64,000 nt of DNA. Source: Ustulina deusta (Eukaryota; Ascomycota; Sordariomycetes; Xylariales; Xylariaceae). The position numbers and the translations under genes are program-made. Shown here piece after piece: positions 48,164 to 60,493 of the stretch (the first letter of the stretch is position 1; each line of letters starts with the position of its first letter). The DNA lies in NCBI GenBank assembly GCA_023159155.1, contig JAJNNX010000072.1, positions 153,331 through 217,330 on the forward strand, written 5' to 3'. Below the pieces are notes generated by a model. It ran no database searches. It was not told the DNA's origin and saw only the letters and a list, made by a program, of their open reading frames with translations.

Positions 48164-50385
48164 GATAGCATAACATATTTAATATTTTTTTTTAGCACTT
48201 TTGAGTTCTTTATTAACGCGGATAAAAGCAAGTTTGTTTTTTTTAAAATAAACTTATAACTTTAGGTAGAACATATAAAACAATCCAAATGTTATTATAT
48301 CTATCTAAAAACATAACACAATTTACTATATGGTCTAAAGTGTTTGATTTTTTTAAACTAGGTCACTTTTGGTGTTTATCTTTATTATATTTGTTTTTTT
48401 AATTATATTACTAATTTAAATTTTAATAAACAAAACAATATTTTTGTTTTTAAAGATAATAATTATAACATAAACAATAATACAAACAAATTATTTTTTT
48501 GTTACTATATATTTTTATATTTATTTTTAAAAGCATTTTTTTATTAATACTTTTTAATCTTTTAAACAATTATACTTATATTAATAAAATCTATTCAGTT
48601 TTTTTATGCTAATTTCTTAAACCTAACAGCAAAATTCTAAAAAATATTAACTAATATAATGCTTAGCAAAAAATATATACTTTTTAATTTTTTGATTAAT
48701 ATTAGCTTTTTGATTTACTAAATATACTTAAGCTAGTTTAAGTAATTTATATAATTAAAACTATTAAATAATATTCTAACATATAATACTCTATATTATA
48801 ACCTTAATTATAACTAAAATATTATTAATTATGCTTAATATATTAGTATAGACTTATTTAAAATACTTATTTTAAAAAATAATCTAGACTATTAAATATT
48901 AATTATAGCTATTAATTTAAATAAAGCAATAAAAATCTGCGTATTTGCAATATAAGCTATATTATAAATATAAAACATTACTAAATATAATATTTAGAAA
49001 GGTTAAAAATATAAATTTATTTCTATATTTTTTTTTAACCGTATATACTTATATCTTGATATTAAAGCTACAACCGCCTTACTAAAAAAGCTGGTAAAAA
49101 TACCTAAAAAATACTAAAAAAATAAAATAAATTTATAATTTCTTATTTAGGGAAACTTACCCTATAGGACATTATTTAACAAATCATCTCAAGAGATATT
49201 ATATCTAACTTAGATTATATGAATAAATGAATAAATGAATAAATGAATAAATGAATAAATGAATAAATGAATAAATGAATAAATGAATAAATGAATAAAT
49301 GAATAAATGAATAAATGAATAAATGAATAAATGAATAAATGAATAAATGAATAAATGAATAAATGAATAAATGAATAAATGAACAAATAAACAAATGAAC
49401 ATTTTCTAAACTATTGAAAAGGAAGAAGAAGGATGTTCATAGCAATACGCTACATTGTAGTTACAAGGGCTGATTTTGTGTAATCCTAGGCAATACAATC
49501 TATTGCTTTTTGTACATTATAAAGTACAAATAGTTATGTATCAAACAGCTAAGCTTATTGTTTAGTGCTTTTTAAATTTATTTATATAATAACAAGTCTT
49601 TATATTTTATACTATTTAGCTATTCTAAGTAATTCTTTAATTTACTAAATAAGATTTTAGCTATATTATAATAATATATAAAATTAAGCGCTACTTATTG
49701 TTTTAAAATAAAGTTTAAAAAATTAAAAGTAGTATTTATTAGATTTTATAAAACTTGTTCTATTATAACTAGATTAAAAAAGCTTTTAATATTAAGTTTT
49801 TTTATTTTTAGAACTACTTTTAAAATTTGATAATACTTAATAATAACTAGTATTAAATCTTGTTTTAATGCTTTATTACTAAGTATAGTAGTTAGCTAGT
49901 AAATCTATACTAAAAAATTATATTTTAATATAATAATCTTTAAAAAATATTTGCTTACCTATTTTATAAATATATATTTATTATAAGTATTACTTACTAA
50001 GATATACTAACTAAGTAAAACTTTAGGTAATATATCTATTTAATTTTTAATACTTATTACTTTTGCTATTAATATATAATAAAACAATATATAATATAAT
50101 AGTGCTAATTTATAAAATATTTAAGTTATAATAATATTTATACTATAAAACAATTAATATATTTTTAAATAAAAAACTTTAGTACTATTATAAATAATTA
50201 AGTTAAATTACTAACTTAAAAATTTAAAATTTTTATTAAATAATTTAAATTAGCATAAAGTCAAATTATTAATATATTTAATAATTTTATTACTTTAAAT
50301 AAAAACATATTGCTAATTTTTTATACTATTTTAATAAATAATAATACAATAAATTTTCTAAACTACTAAATTAGCAATAAGAAAG
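48164..50385. other. AT-rich spacer, unclassified
   Basis: This is AT-rich but less extreme than the LTR elements (CpA and GC-containing words persist at 48.2-49.2 kb). Stops are frequent in all frames and no domain is recognised. It contains the octanucleotide satellite described separately. The last kilobase (49.4-50.38 kb) becomes more RIP-like. Confidence 0.5.
49219..49400 (+). repeat. Octanucleotide satellite (ATGAATAA)n
   Basis: The 8-bp unit ATGAATAA repeats about 20 times perfectly from 49219 to about 49380, then decays (ACAAATAA, ACAAATGA). Because 8 is not a multiple of 3, the minus strand reads as a repeating 8-residue peptide, FIHLFIYS; this is an artefact, not a gene. Confidence 0.95.
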
Positions 50386-50956
50386 TCATGATAAGCTGTA
50401 CAAAGATGAACTACTGTGAATAAACCAAATACGAAAACTTGAGGCGGGCCGTATGACGTGGGGAGGCACGTGTTGCGCCACGATTGGCACTAAGAAAAAA
50501 CCGTCTTTCAGGAATGAAGGTGCAAAGATTGTGGTGGTACTTATATGACGTGTCCCATTTTGTTTGCTTTCGCTGCAGTACACACATGGCTGGAACTAGC
50601 TTACCTGAGGTAAGCTTGATAACCCGTGGTGACAATACAGCATCTCGTGATATAACCTACCTAGTTAGGTAGTGATAGTCCGAGATTCCAGGGCTAGGCT
50701 AGCTAGGTTGGAATGTCTAAGGGTGACGATGAAACAAAAACAAATAATAGTCGAAAAAGGCACAAAGACATTTCCTATATCAGTCTAGGCAGATTTTAGC
50801 GTTCAACCGGAAACGGCCATGTACACTCATTCGATAGATACAAGTTGGGTGAGATAGATTGAGCCCCCACAAGTTAAGTATATGGTGGTTCAAAATGTTG
50901 TCGCTCGGTTTTTATGTCTTAACCAACTGGACTTAATTTCCATCGCCCGAATTACA
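50386..50956. other. Upstream region of the kinase-like gene
   Basis: This is normal-composition sequence holding the probable promoter and 5' untranslated region of the kinase gene. ACCTACC/GGTAGG-type words occur at 50656-50672. Short frames on both strands have no features. Confidence 0.45.
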
Positions 50957-52364
50957 ATGCCAGCACCCAAACCTTTAACACGCCGCGAACTGGATCGGTT
51001 AGCCCGAACAGTTGAGGCCCAGACAAAAAGAGCCTTTTCAAGTTCCAGAGGGTGGGAATTTGAGAAGGCGCTGGGCAATGGCTCCTTCGGCTTAACAGTG
51101 TTACTAAGGGATAGGGATCCTTTAAAACTTCGACGTCACAGGAGAGTAGTCCTCAAGAGGGCACTGCGACAAAATGATGGAGTCGAGGATTTTGTAGCTG
51201 AGATGAGAGCACTCTGGGTGAGATAGAATTCTACCCTATGGCTGCCCACGTTGTGTTAACAGAGTCGCAAATAAGGACCTGCGCGGCCACGCGCACATTG
51301 CCCAAATGCTTGACTCCACCGACAATGTTGGAATCTTTCGACCGAGAAGTGGTAGAGCTGTTGATTTTCTGAGGCGTATTGTAACGCCATTTACAAACCC
51401 TCCAGAAAACGTATTTAAGGCCCTGAGCCACTTCTATGGCCCGGCGATCGTAACAGAATACTTAGAAAACGGATCGCTGCTCAACTTCAGATGCAAGCAA
51501 ATAGAGCTGGGTATCAACATACCTAACCGTGTTCTCTGGAGCTTCTATCACTGTCGTAAGATAAACTCCTGATTCCATATGACCATACTAAATTGCGAAT
51601 ATGCTGTGCTGATAAGACAAGTGGTGAGAGCCTGTGTTGCGATGACTTCTAAAAAGGAAGCGCCTTATGGTCAACCTCTGGAGTTGGAGATATTCCATGA
51701 GGACAAAGAGCATTATGCACTAGCCCATAATGATATTGCGGCTAGAAATATTATGTTTGGCGATCGCGAACCCGATGTCCCGGAGCGTAGGTGTTTCTTG
51801 ACTTTATTTCTTCTTTACCTCTCACAGGCCGCTCAGTTAAAAGATCCTCCTGGGTAATCCATACAGCAGTTACTAACATTAAATAATGAAAAGACCGAAG
51901 CGTACCCAAGCTAGTATTGATCGACTTCGGGCTCTCGCAGGTGAAGGGGTGGGGTTCCGAGGCTGAGTACATCAATCTTGGAATGGTTGCCAGAGTAAGC
52001 TAATACCTCAAGACGCCTGCTACAATCTCTTACCAACAGAAAAAAATTTTAGGAAATGATCTGCTTGATAAATCCGTCGGCGCGAGTTTCTGGGCATTTT
52101 ATGGAGTTCAACGGGTTCCTCACGCAGGCATTTGAAATCTTACCCATGAACGGTGTTGACATGTATCCTCACCTGGACCCTGAGCTACGAAATCTCCTTG
52201 TTGTAGCCCTGGGCCCCGACGAGAGCCGACCCACGCTTCAGGAGATGCTCAGACGCACACATATTGGTGTCAGGAAGCCTGCGTCTGCGTATAATTCACC
52301 GGAACGGGAGGCAGACAACATAGTCAATACGCTGCTGCAGGAGATGGTGTATGATGCTGTTTGA
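50957..52364 (+). CDS. Protein kinase-like protein, fungal orphan family
   Basis: I rebuilt five exons: 50957-51217, 51276-51555, 51622-51786, 51894-51994 and 52053-52364. The introns are 58, 66, 107 and 58 bp (donors GTGAGA, GTAAGA, GTAGGT, GTAAGC; intron 3 has a TACTAAC branch site at 51871). The product is 372 aa without internal stops. Kinase elements appear in order: Gly-rich loop GNGSFG (40-45), Lys67 (RVVLKRAL), catalytic loop HNDIAARN (His216, Asp218, Asn223; HND in place of HRD), DFG at 246-248 (LVLIDFGLS), and a C-lobe end YPHLDPELRNLLVVAL with RPTLQEML. All ATP- and metal-binding residues expected for activity are present. Splice joins give family-like reading (RALW-DLRGHAHIAQML, HC-LVRACVAM, VPE-HRSVPKLVLIDFG). 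It matches the lineage-expanded fungal kinases seen in accessory regions, whose substrates are unknown. An earlier in-frame ATG at 50882 would add 25 residues. Confidence 0.85.
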
Positions 52365-53050
52365 TGCTCGGCTGTCAGGCAGTTCTAGTAGCATGGCGAA
52401 ATGGAGACAATTGGGTTGCATATACTGAAGACCGGGGTTCCTTTGAATGACATGCAAATTGGTCCACCTACTATCACTAATGTGCCACGAGCGTGTCTGA
52501 TGAAGCGAGCGGCCCGGGAGGTTTTAAACATCTGCAAATTACCATACTCAGCACAAGAATATTATCAGTCTCGCCATAGGTCTTGTGGGATGAATTCACT
52601 TGAATAAGCCTAAATTGCCGATGTAGATAATGTGTTTAATCCCACAAGAAGAGAGATAACTCTCGCTGAATTCAGAAGCCATGTAATTAGATTGCCAGCG
52701 CCTTCCCCCTTGCCCTCCCCTCGGAGCAGCCATCATCGTGCACTGGCGGTTTGCATACGTGGGGTAAAAATCACGACCGTGTCCTTCCTCAGAAGCATCG
52801 TTGACCCCTATATGAACAAACGGCTTGCGTTGGCATTAATAAGCTTTAAGTCGTAATGCATAATGATCTAGCTTATAATTAATTTCAGAGAGGCAGCTGC
52901 GTAGTACTGCTGGGCATGCTATGTGGCCAATACCCTAGACGTGCTACGCATAGTTGACATTAACAAGCTTTGATGGCTTGGGCTACTTGAGGGCGAATGT
53001 GTGGATCTGTACACGTGATCTTATCTATATAGCTAGTTCTAGTCCGTAGA
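52365..53050. other. 3' flank of the kinase gene
   Basis: Normal-composition DNA up to the sharp switch to AT-rich sequence near 53.03 kb. Frames 52401-52607 and 52632-52856 are open on the plus strand but carry no recognisable motif. It may include the kinase 3' untranslated region. No gene is claimed. Confidence 0.45.
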
Positions 53051-56000
53051 TTAATAGATAAGGACTATTACTTTTATAATTCAAATTTATTATTTAGAAC
53101 ATAACAAATTAATAAAAGCACGTAGCTTTCGATTTTCTTTTTATATAGTTTTTTTTATTGCAATCAAACCAGAATATAAATAATTTTTTTTTTTTAGTTT
53201 TTCTAACAAAAAAAAAGTCTTTATAATTATAGTAGTTATTTATTAAGTAAAATATTTGTTTAAGCTAAAAAAAACTAATTAAATATATATTTAATAACTA
53301 AAAATTAAAAAAAATTATTTCTAAAAAAAAAAAGTTAAAAAATTAGAATAGTTTTATTAATATAGTAATAGATTTATTATTATAAAAATTTTTTATTAGT
53401 GCTAGTTTTTTTTAGTTTAGTTGTTTACTAATTTTTTATTATTTATGTTTTTTTTATATTAATAAAACTAATAAACTTTTTAAAAACAAAAATTTATTAA
53501 AAAATAAAAAGCTGCTTTTTATTTAGTTTAGTTATTATTATTTTTTATTTTATTAATTGTTTAATTAAAATTTAGAATGTTTTTTTAACAAAAATTAAAA
53601 CTATTAATTAATAATATTAACTAATTATATATAAAAATTTTTTTATATAATTACTATTAAATTATTTATTAGATTTTTTTTATTTTATAATTTTTAATAT
53701 ATATATATTATTAATTAATTTTTTTAATTTAATTTTGTTAAATATTCTAGCAAAAAAAAAATTACTAGTTTAAAAAAAAATATTAATATATAATTAAAAA
53801 ATATTTCTATTTTTATAACTAAATCTAAAAAAAATTAAAATGTTTGCTAAATTTTTTTAATTTTTAATTTTACTAAAGCAAATTTTTTATATTAACTTTT
53901 AATTAAAGCTTTTAATTTTTAATTAATTTTTTTATTTTTTTTAAGCTAAAATATATATTCTAAATTAAAAAATCTTTATTTAAACAATTCTTAACTTTGA
54001 TTTTTATTCCTAAGCTAAATTAGCTCTACGTAAAAAAAATAATAACTTTTAAAACTTTTATATTTAAAAAGTTATAAAAAAAAGATTTTTAAAAATATAT
54101 TAATTGATAGGCATAACTATAAATATGTTAGCCATAGCTATGAACATATTTATTATGTCTATAAGTAGGTAGACGTTTTTATGATTTTATACTTAAAAAA
54201 AAAAGATTATTTATTTATATTTTATATAATAATTGTTATTTTTAATAAGTGACTGAATTGCTATAATAAATAGTGCTTACTTACTAACTTAAACCTTTAA
54301 TTTCTGTATTGCAAAGAATATATATATTTAAGCTTATTAAACTATTTGTTACTAATAAAACTTTAATAAAATTATGTTTTAAAAAAGTTTAAGTAGTAAT
54401 ATTAAAGTTAGACTTAGTTATAATATTTTTGTACTTAGCTTAATATAAATAAAATTAATAAGTTGCTATATTTTAGTTATTAACCTAAGTTTAAATAGTT
54501 ATTATAGCTAAGCTTAGCAATTAAATAGTTATGCTTTAATAACTATATAGTAATATAAAACAAAAGAAAAACATAAAATATTTTAGCCCTGCTTTAAAAA
54601 TAATAATTACTACTTGCTACGTTATAAAAAAAACAAAATATATTAATTTTATAACTAAATATTAGAAGTAGTAAAAAAAATAATACTTTAAATAAATTAT
54701 AATATAATAATATAGTTATAAAAATTAAAAAGAAAACAAATTAAATATTAAAATAAAATTAATATATATAATACTGCTTATTTTAATTTAAATTAAATAG
54801 ATTTATAATTTTTTTTTAATAATCTTAATTATTAAAACATTCAATATAAAAGTAATATATATAAATATATTTTTATTAAAGTTATTAAACTAGATTAGGA
54901 CTAAAAAACCTTTAATATTTTTAATTATTTTTTTAATAAAAACAAAAAACTAAATTTTATAAAAAAGCTAGTACTTAAAAAATAATAATTAAATAATATT
55001 TTTAATAATATTTATATTAAAATTAAAAAAACTTTTTATAAAGCTATAGTTAATAAAAAACTAAACAACTATTTTTATAAGCAAGAACTCTAAACTTTAA
55101 AAAGCTATATTTACTAATAATTATAAACTAAAAAAAAACTAGCTCATTTAAAAAAACTAATAATTATATTAATAAAAAAGATTAAATCTATTTAATAATA
55201 ATAAAAAATTATTATTATAAGTTAGAACATAGTAAATATAATTAATATTAATTTATAAATAGCTAAAATATTTTATAATATAATTTAGTTTATTATTATT
55301 ATTTAATAATATTTAAATATAACTTAAAAATAAAGTTTTATTATAACAAAATAGCTATTTATAATAACTTATATAAGCTTTTTAATAATAAAACTATTAA
55401 AAATTAAATATTTTTAGCCTAACGTATTAAAAAAATCTAATAAAAGTTATATAATTTTTTATAAAAATAAAAATATTAATTATATAAATATCTATTTTTA
55501 AGTATAATATTTTAAAAAATAAAATAATATAAAAAATAAGTTTGCTATAGTAGCTATAAAAAGATAAACTTTTTTATAAAAAAATATATTATAATAGTAG
55601 TTTTAATAATTATTTTAAAAAAATATAATAAAATATAAAATAACTTTATTAATATTTATAAAAGCGCTAATTAAAAAATAACATATTTAATTAAATATAA
55701 TAAATACTTAGCTTTTTATTTATAAATATATAATAAAAAATACTATATAAAAAAAGCTTATTAAAACTTATGCTATAAAAACTTATAAATATAATAAAAC
55801 CTAAAAAAATGCTAAAAGTTTATAATTATTAATATAATTATAGAACTTATTATTACTTAAATTATAAAAGCTTATATTAAAACTAATAATAAAATAAATT
55901 ATTAATAAATATTTAAAAAAACTAAAAAGAAAATAACTAATATTAACTAAAAAAATAATAGTAATTATATTAAAAACTAAATATTATGCCTAAAATAGTA

Positions 56001-57240
56001 AAAAAAAAAGCAAAAAGCAATTAATATTAACTAGTTCTAATAAAACTAGCTAAATTATAAAAATAATAATACTTTATAATAATAAAACTTTAATTAAAAG
56101 TATTAAAGTTTTAGAATATTTTATTATAAATAAGGTTAATTATAATAAATTAGATTACTATTGCTAGGTTATAAAAAATAAAACAACTAGAATAACTAAA
56201 AATAAAATAATAGCTGCTCTAGAATATATTAATAAAATAGCTAATATAATATTAAGTTTAATAACTAATATATTATTAGGTTTAATAATTAAAACAAAAA
56301 AAACTAATAAAAGCAATAAATATATTATTAATATTTTAAGCAATAAAAATTAAACATAAATAAATTATAAAGTTATTATAGCAAAAAAGTTGTTTAGGAT
56401 ATAGATTTTAATAATAACAATAAAACTAAAAACCTAACTATAAAAAAATATATTTATTTTAATAAAAAAAAAGCAAAAATAACTAATAAAATATATATAG
56501 CTATTAAATATAATAAAACAAATAGCTACTAGATATATAACTAAAATGCTATATTAAAAATAAAAATATATTAATAAACCTAAATATAATATTACAAATT
56601 TATATAAAATATAAAATTATATTTTATTTAATAAAAATAATAAAAAACTATACTAAAAATATTTATATAAAATAAGCTAAATTAAACAAAAAAAATATTA
56701 AATAAATAGATTTTATACTAATAATACTAATTATATTAAAACTAATTAAATAAAAAATTAATATTTAATTAAAATAAGTTATTAAAGCAAACTTAACACT
56801 ATTATTTAAAAAAAAAATTAAAAAAAAGATTATATATTTTTAAATTTTTGTTTAAAATAGTATTAAAAGCCCTAAAGTTAAGGTTTGCCTAAATATAAAA
56901 TATTTTAATATATTAATAAATAAAAGTTTTATTAAAAACTTTACAAAAAATTTAAAATTCTAATATATTAACTTTATACTTATTAATAAAGTAGGAGCAT
57001 AATTAGTAGTTACTTAAACTATAAATTTTAATATATATATTAAAAAACATATTAAAAAAAATATTTTTTTAGGTTAGTACTAGAACTTAAAATATAAAGT
57101 AAAACAGAAACTAAGCTACTTTTAATAATATTAATCTAAAAAATGTTAGTAGTATATATAATAGTTATACCTGCTATAATAATAGTATTTATAAACATAA
57201 GGTTTATTAACCTGCTAGTTTTTATTAATAAAAAAAATAG
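53051..57240. mobile_element. RIP-degraded repeat, unclassified
   Basis: Composition and stop density match the RIPed retrotransposons, but this stretch does not match family E, Gypsy2 or LTR3 by eye. A decayed plus-strand frame is visible at about 55.98-56.4 kb (for example SIKVLEYFIINKVNYNKLDYYC, then IAALEYINKIANIILSLIT). It shows it was once coding, but I cannot assign a family. No LTR or inverted-repeat ends were located. Confidence 0.45.
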
Positions 57241-57350
57241 AATAGTGCAGCAGGGCTAGTGCTAGCGGCCCGAACCGGCTAATCTTCGGCTATATTTAGG
57301 GGTTCAAATAGCTATAAAAACCTTCGAACTTTTTAAAGCAACACTTACTT
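57241..57350. other. GC-richer patch in AT-rich DNA
   Basis: About 100 bp retain C and G (GTGCAGCAGGGCTAGTGCTA and CGGCCCGAACCGGCTAATC). They lie at the boundary between the RIPed block and the tandem array. The nature is unknown; a GGGGTTCAAAT stretch recalls a tRNA T-loop, but no cloverleaf forms. Confidence 0.4.
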
Positions 57351-57399
57351 TATATATATAGCATTTTATACTAGTTCTTTAGTAGTAAGCGCTCTAGTT

Positions 57400-60256
57400 T
57401 ATTTTTATTATTTTTAGTTATTTTTAATATTAAGTTGTTTTATTTTTTTTTAATAGTATCTTTAGTAAAACTATAATAAAGCAGTTTTTTATACAAATTC
57501 ATATATAACAATACTTATAAATGTTTATTACTCCTTAGAACACAACTTATAAATAGAAACTAATGCTTAACGCTTTTTTATACAAATTATTATATAAATA
57601 TATCTATAACCCGTCAATAGACTTAATACTAGCTCTATAAAAACCAACCTAGCTAACTTAGTTAAACTAACTAACCTAGCTAACCTAGCTAATATATAGC
57701 TAATTAGTTAGCCAATCAATTAGCCAACCTATAAATAGCTAATTCTTTATATAAATATATTTATAAGCAGCCCTTTATATAAATCTATATATAAGTTTGT
57801 TTATAGCTATATATTTTCTAAAAAGCCTAGTTTATTAGCTATATATATTAAATAGCTAATTAAGTTTAATCTGTATAATTAACCAAACTAATTACTTATA
57901 TATATTGATTAGCTTTGATGCCTTTGCTGCCTTAGCTATACACACTTACTGCCGAGTCCCTTGCTAAAATATATATATAAACAACCTACTATACAAATTA
58001 ATATACAAACTTATTTATAGATATATAACCTATAAGAAAGCTTTAGTTCGTTAGTTTAAGTAGCCACTCTAGTTAGTTAGCTAAACTAGCAATATATATT
58101 AATTAGCCGATTGAGTTCAGTTTATATTAATTAATTAGTTCGTACGTTCATATATACGTTCGAGCAGTCCGCTATACAAATTATTATATAAATATGCTTC
58201 CATTTATATACTATACGCTATATATATAATATACTAATTAATTAATCGCCTTTATTTTCTAGGCTTTATTAGCTAAGCTAATTATATATATATTAATTAG
58301 CCTCATTAGCCTATTACTTTATTGGCCCGCTATATATATTACTAAAACAATTATATTACTTAAGTTAGTTAGTTAATTAATCTTTTTATTAAAAAGTTGT
58401 TAAAGCAGACCTATATATTATTTATATATAAATATGCTTGTACGTTTTCTAGTCCAAAAAAAATCTTTGTTTTAAGCCGCCAATCAATTAATTAGCTAGC
58501 TAATCAATCAACTAATTACCTTTGCAAATATAAATCTTTTATTTAAATATACCTACAAGCTAAGTCCTATACAAGTTATTATATAAACCAGCTTATAAAT
58601 GTACAGCTTCTAAGGAAGCCTTGTTCCAAGTCTATAATAGCTAATCAATAGCTATATATATTAATTAGCTAATTAGCTGCTTTATTAGCTAGCTATATAT
58701 ATCGCTACTATATTAATTAATCAAATCTATATTTAAATACTATATAAACAAGTTATTATATAAGTTTATATATAAACTTGCTTATATATATATTACTTAT
58801 AGAAAACTATTACTTTAAGTTTTTTGTTTAGCATTTTAATAATTAGCTAGATCCTTTATTATATATAGTTCTAAAAATAGATTTTTATATATATTTATAG
58901 CGCTATAGCCTACGGGAAGGTCCGTTCTAAGCTTCTGTCAGCTATATATATATCTCTATTTTCGTCAATTTTATTATTTAGCATTTTTAGCGTTTCTAGC
59001 GTTTTTTAGCATATTTAGCATTTTTGTTATTTTTTGTTGTTTTTAAGCCTTTACATTGTTAATCAGCCAGTTCCCCTATATAAGTCGCTATATAAACAAG
59101 TACCTATATAGTTTATATAAAAGTTAGCTCGTATATATACGGACCAAAAAAAGCATTAATTAGACCTTATTTTTAAAGCTTTGTTTTAAAAACGTTGTTT
59201 TTATAGTAATATTAGCGCTATATACCGCTTTTCGCACTATTTGCATTATTAGTTAGCTATATATATTATTAATCAGCTAAGCCTTTTATATTGAGTAGCT
59301 TACAAACATATTTACATATTAAATTATATATAAATATATTTATAGCTTATAAAAAAGCATTTATTTATAGTTTTAATTAATAAATTGTTATACTATTAAT
59401 TAGCTAGCCTTTCGTTTAGCTTTTTGTTTTAGTAGCTATACTGTTTAGCCCTTTGTTTAATAGCTATATAAGCAGATCTTTATATAATTTATATATAAAT
59501 ATACTTTTATACTTATAGTCTAAAAAAAACTATTGTTTAGCCAACCAATTAATAGACTGCTACGCTGCTAATCGGCTAATTTAGCTATATATACATTAAT
59601 TAATTATATATATGTTAGCTAATTCAAGCATTATATATACGTACTACCGATTAGTTAATTTAGCCGTTATATATATAATTAATTAGCGATTTAACCGATA
59701 TAATTACGTATAAACAGCTACCTATACTAATTTATATATATATATACTTATATTAACTTATTACACGCCGTTTGCTATTAATTAGCTATTTTTGTTACAC
59801 ACGCGTTAATTAGCAAGTTTATTACGTTTTATGCGATTTTTAGCTATATTTGCTATTAATTAGTAAGTTTACTACGTTTTAATTATATATAAATAGGTAT
59901 ATATATAGTTTTTTATATAAACCTGCTTATATATATATTAATCATTTATATAAAAGCTTTCTAGTTAGCTTTACACTATTATACGGATTAATTAATATAT
60001 TATATAAAAAATATAGACATATAAACAATTATTTATATAAATCATATAGCAATTTATTTATACCTATATAACTTATATATTTTATGCTTTATATATATAT
60101 ATAGCAATATAACGCTATAAATATAGCACAGCACTAATAAATCATTATTGCTACACTAATTAATTATTTAGTTATATATAAACAGTTCTTTATACTATTT
60201 TATATATAAATTTATTTGTACTATATATGTTATATAGCTATTGCAGTATTACTAAT
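57400..60256. repeat. Degenerate tandem array, spacing about 160-330 bp
   Basis: A core like CTATACAAATTATTATATAAATATGCTT recurs near 57577, 57755, 57995, 58172, 58413, 58570, 58745, 59075, 59315, 59480 and 59715. Each copy is followed by an AGCTATATATATTAATTAGCT-like segment. Spacing alternates roughly between 165-180 and 235-240 bp, with one gap of 330. The copies are diverged and AT-rich, yet keep GCC and AGCC words, unlike the fully RIPed elements. There is no coding potential. Confidence 0.6.
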
Positions 60257-60493
60257 TATCATAATTAGTTAAATAAAGTTTTTATAGCTAGTTTATTAAT
60301 ATTATAGACAAAGATTTTAAGCTAAAAAAAAAAGAAAGAAAAAAAAGAAATTAAAGTTTATAGGGTGGGTAAATATAAACTTTGTATATATAGCTGCAGA
60401 ATTATAGGTTAGTTTATATATAGATTTTCTATTTTATTGCTATATAGATCTAGAGTTTTTATAAGTTTTACTAAAACTGTACTAACTGTTATA
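60257..60493 (-). repeat. 3' LTR of E4 (237 bp)
   Basis: It runs from TATCATAATTAG to CTAACTGTTATA and matches the 35031-35272 LTR. It has an A-run interrupted by G (AAAGAAAGAAAAAAAAGAAA type) where other copies have pure A. Confidence 0.85.

Noticed and set aside
49205..49402. Minus-strand open frame with repeating FIHLFIYS
   Set aside because: It is an artefact of an 8-bp satellite that has no stop in this frame.
57245..57320. Possible tRNA because of GGGGTTCAAAT
   Set aside because: No matching acceptor stem or anticodon arm could be drawn around the T-loop-like word.
57400..60256. CRISPR-like repeat array
   Set aside because: Repeats are diverged, unequal in spacing and the setting is a fungal chromosome; it is satellite-like.
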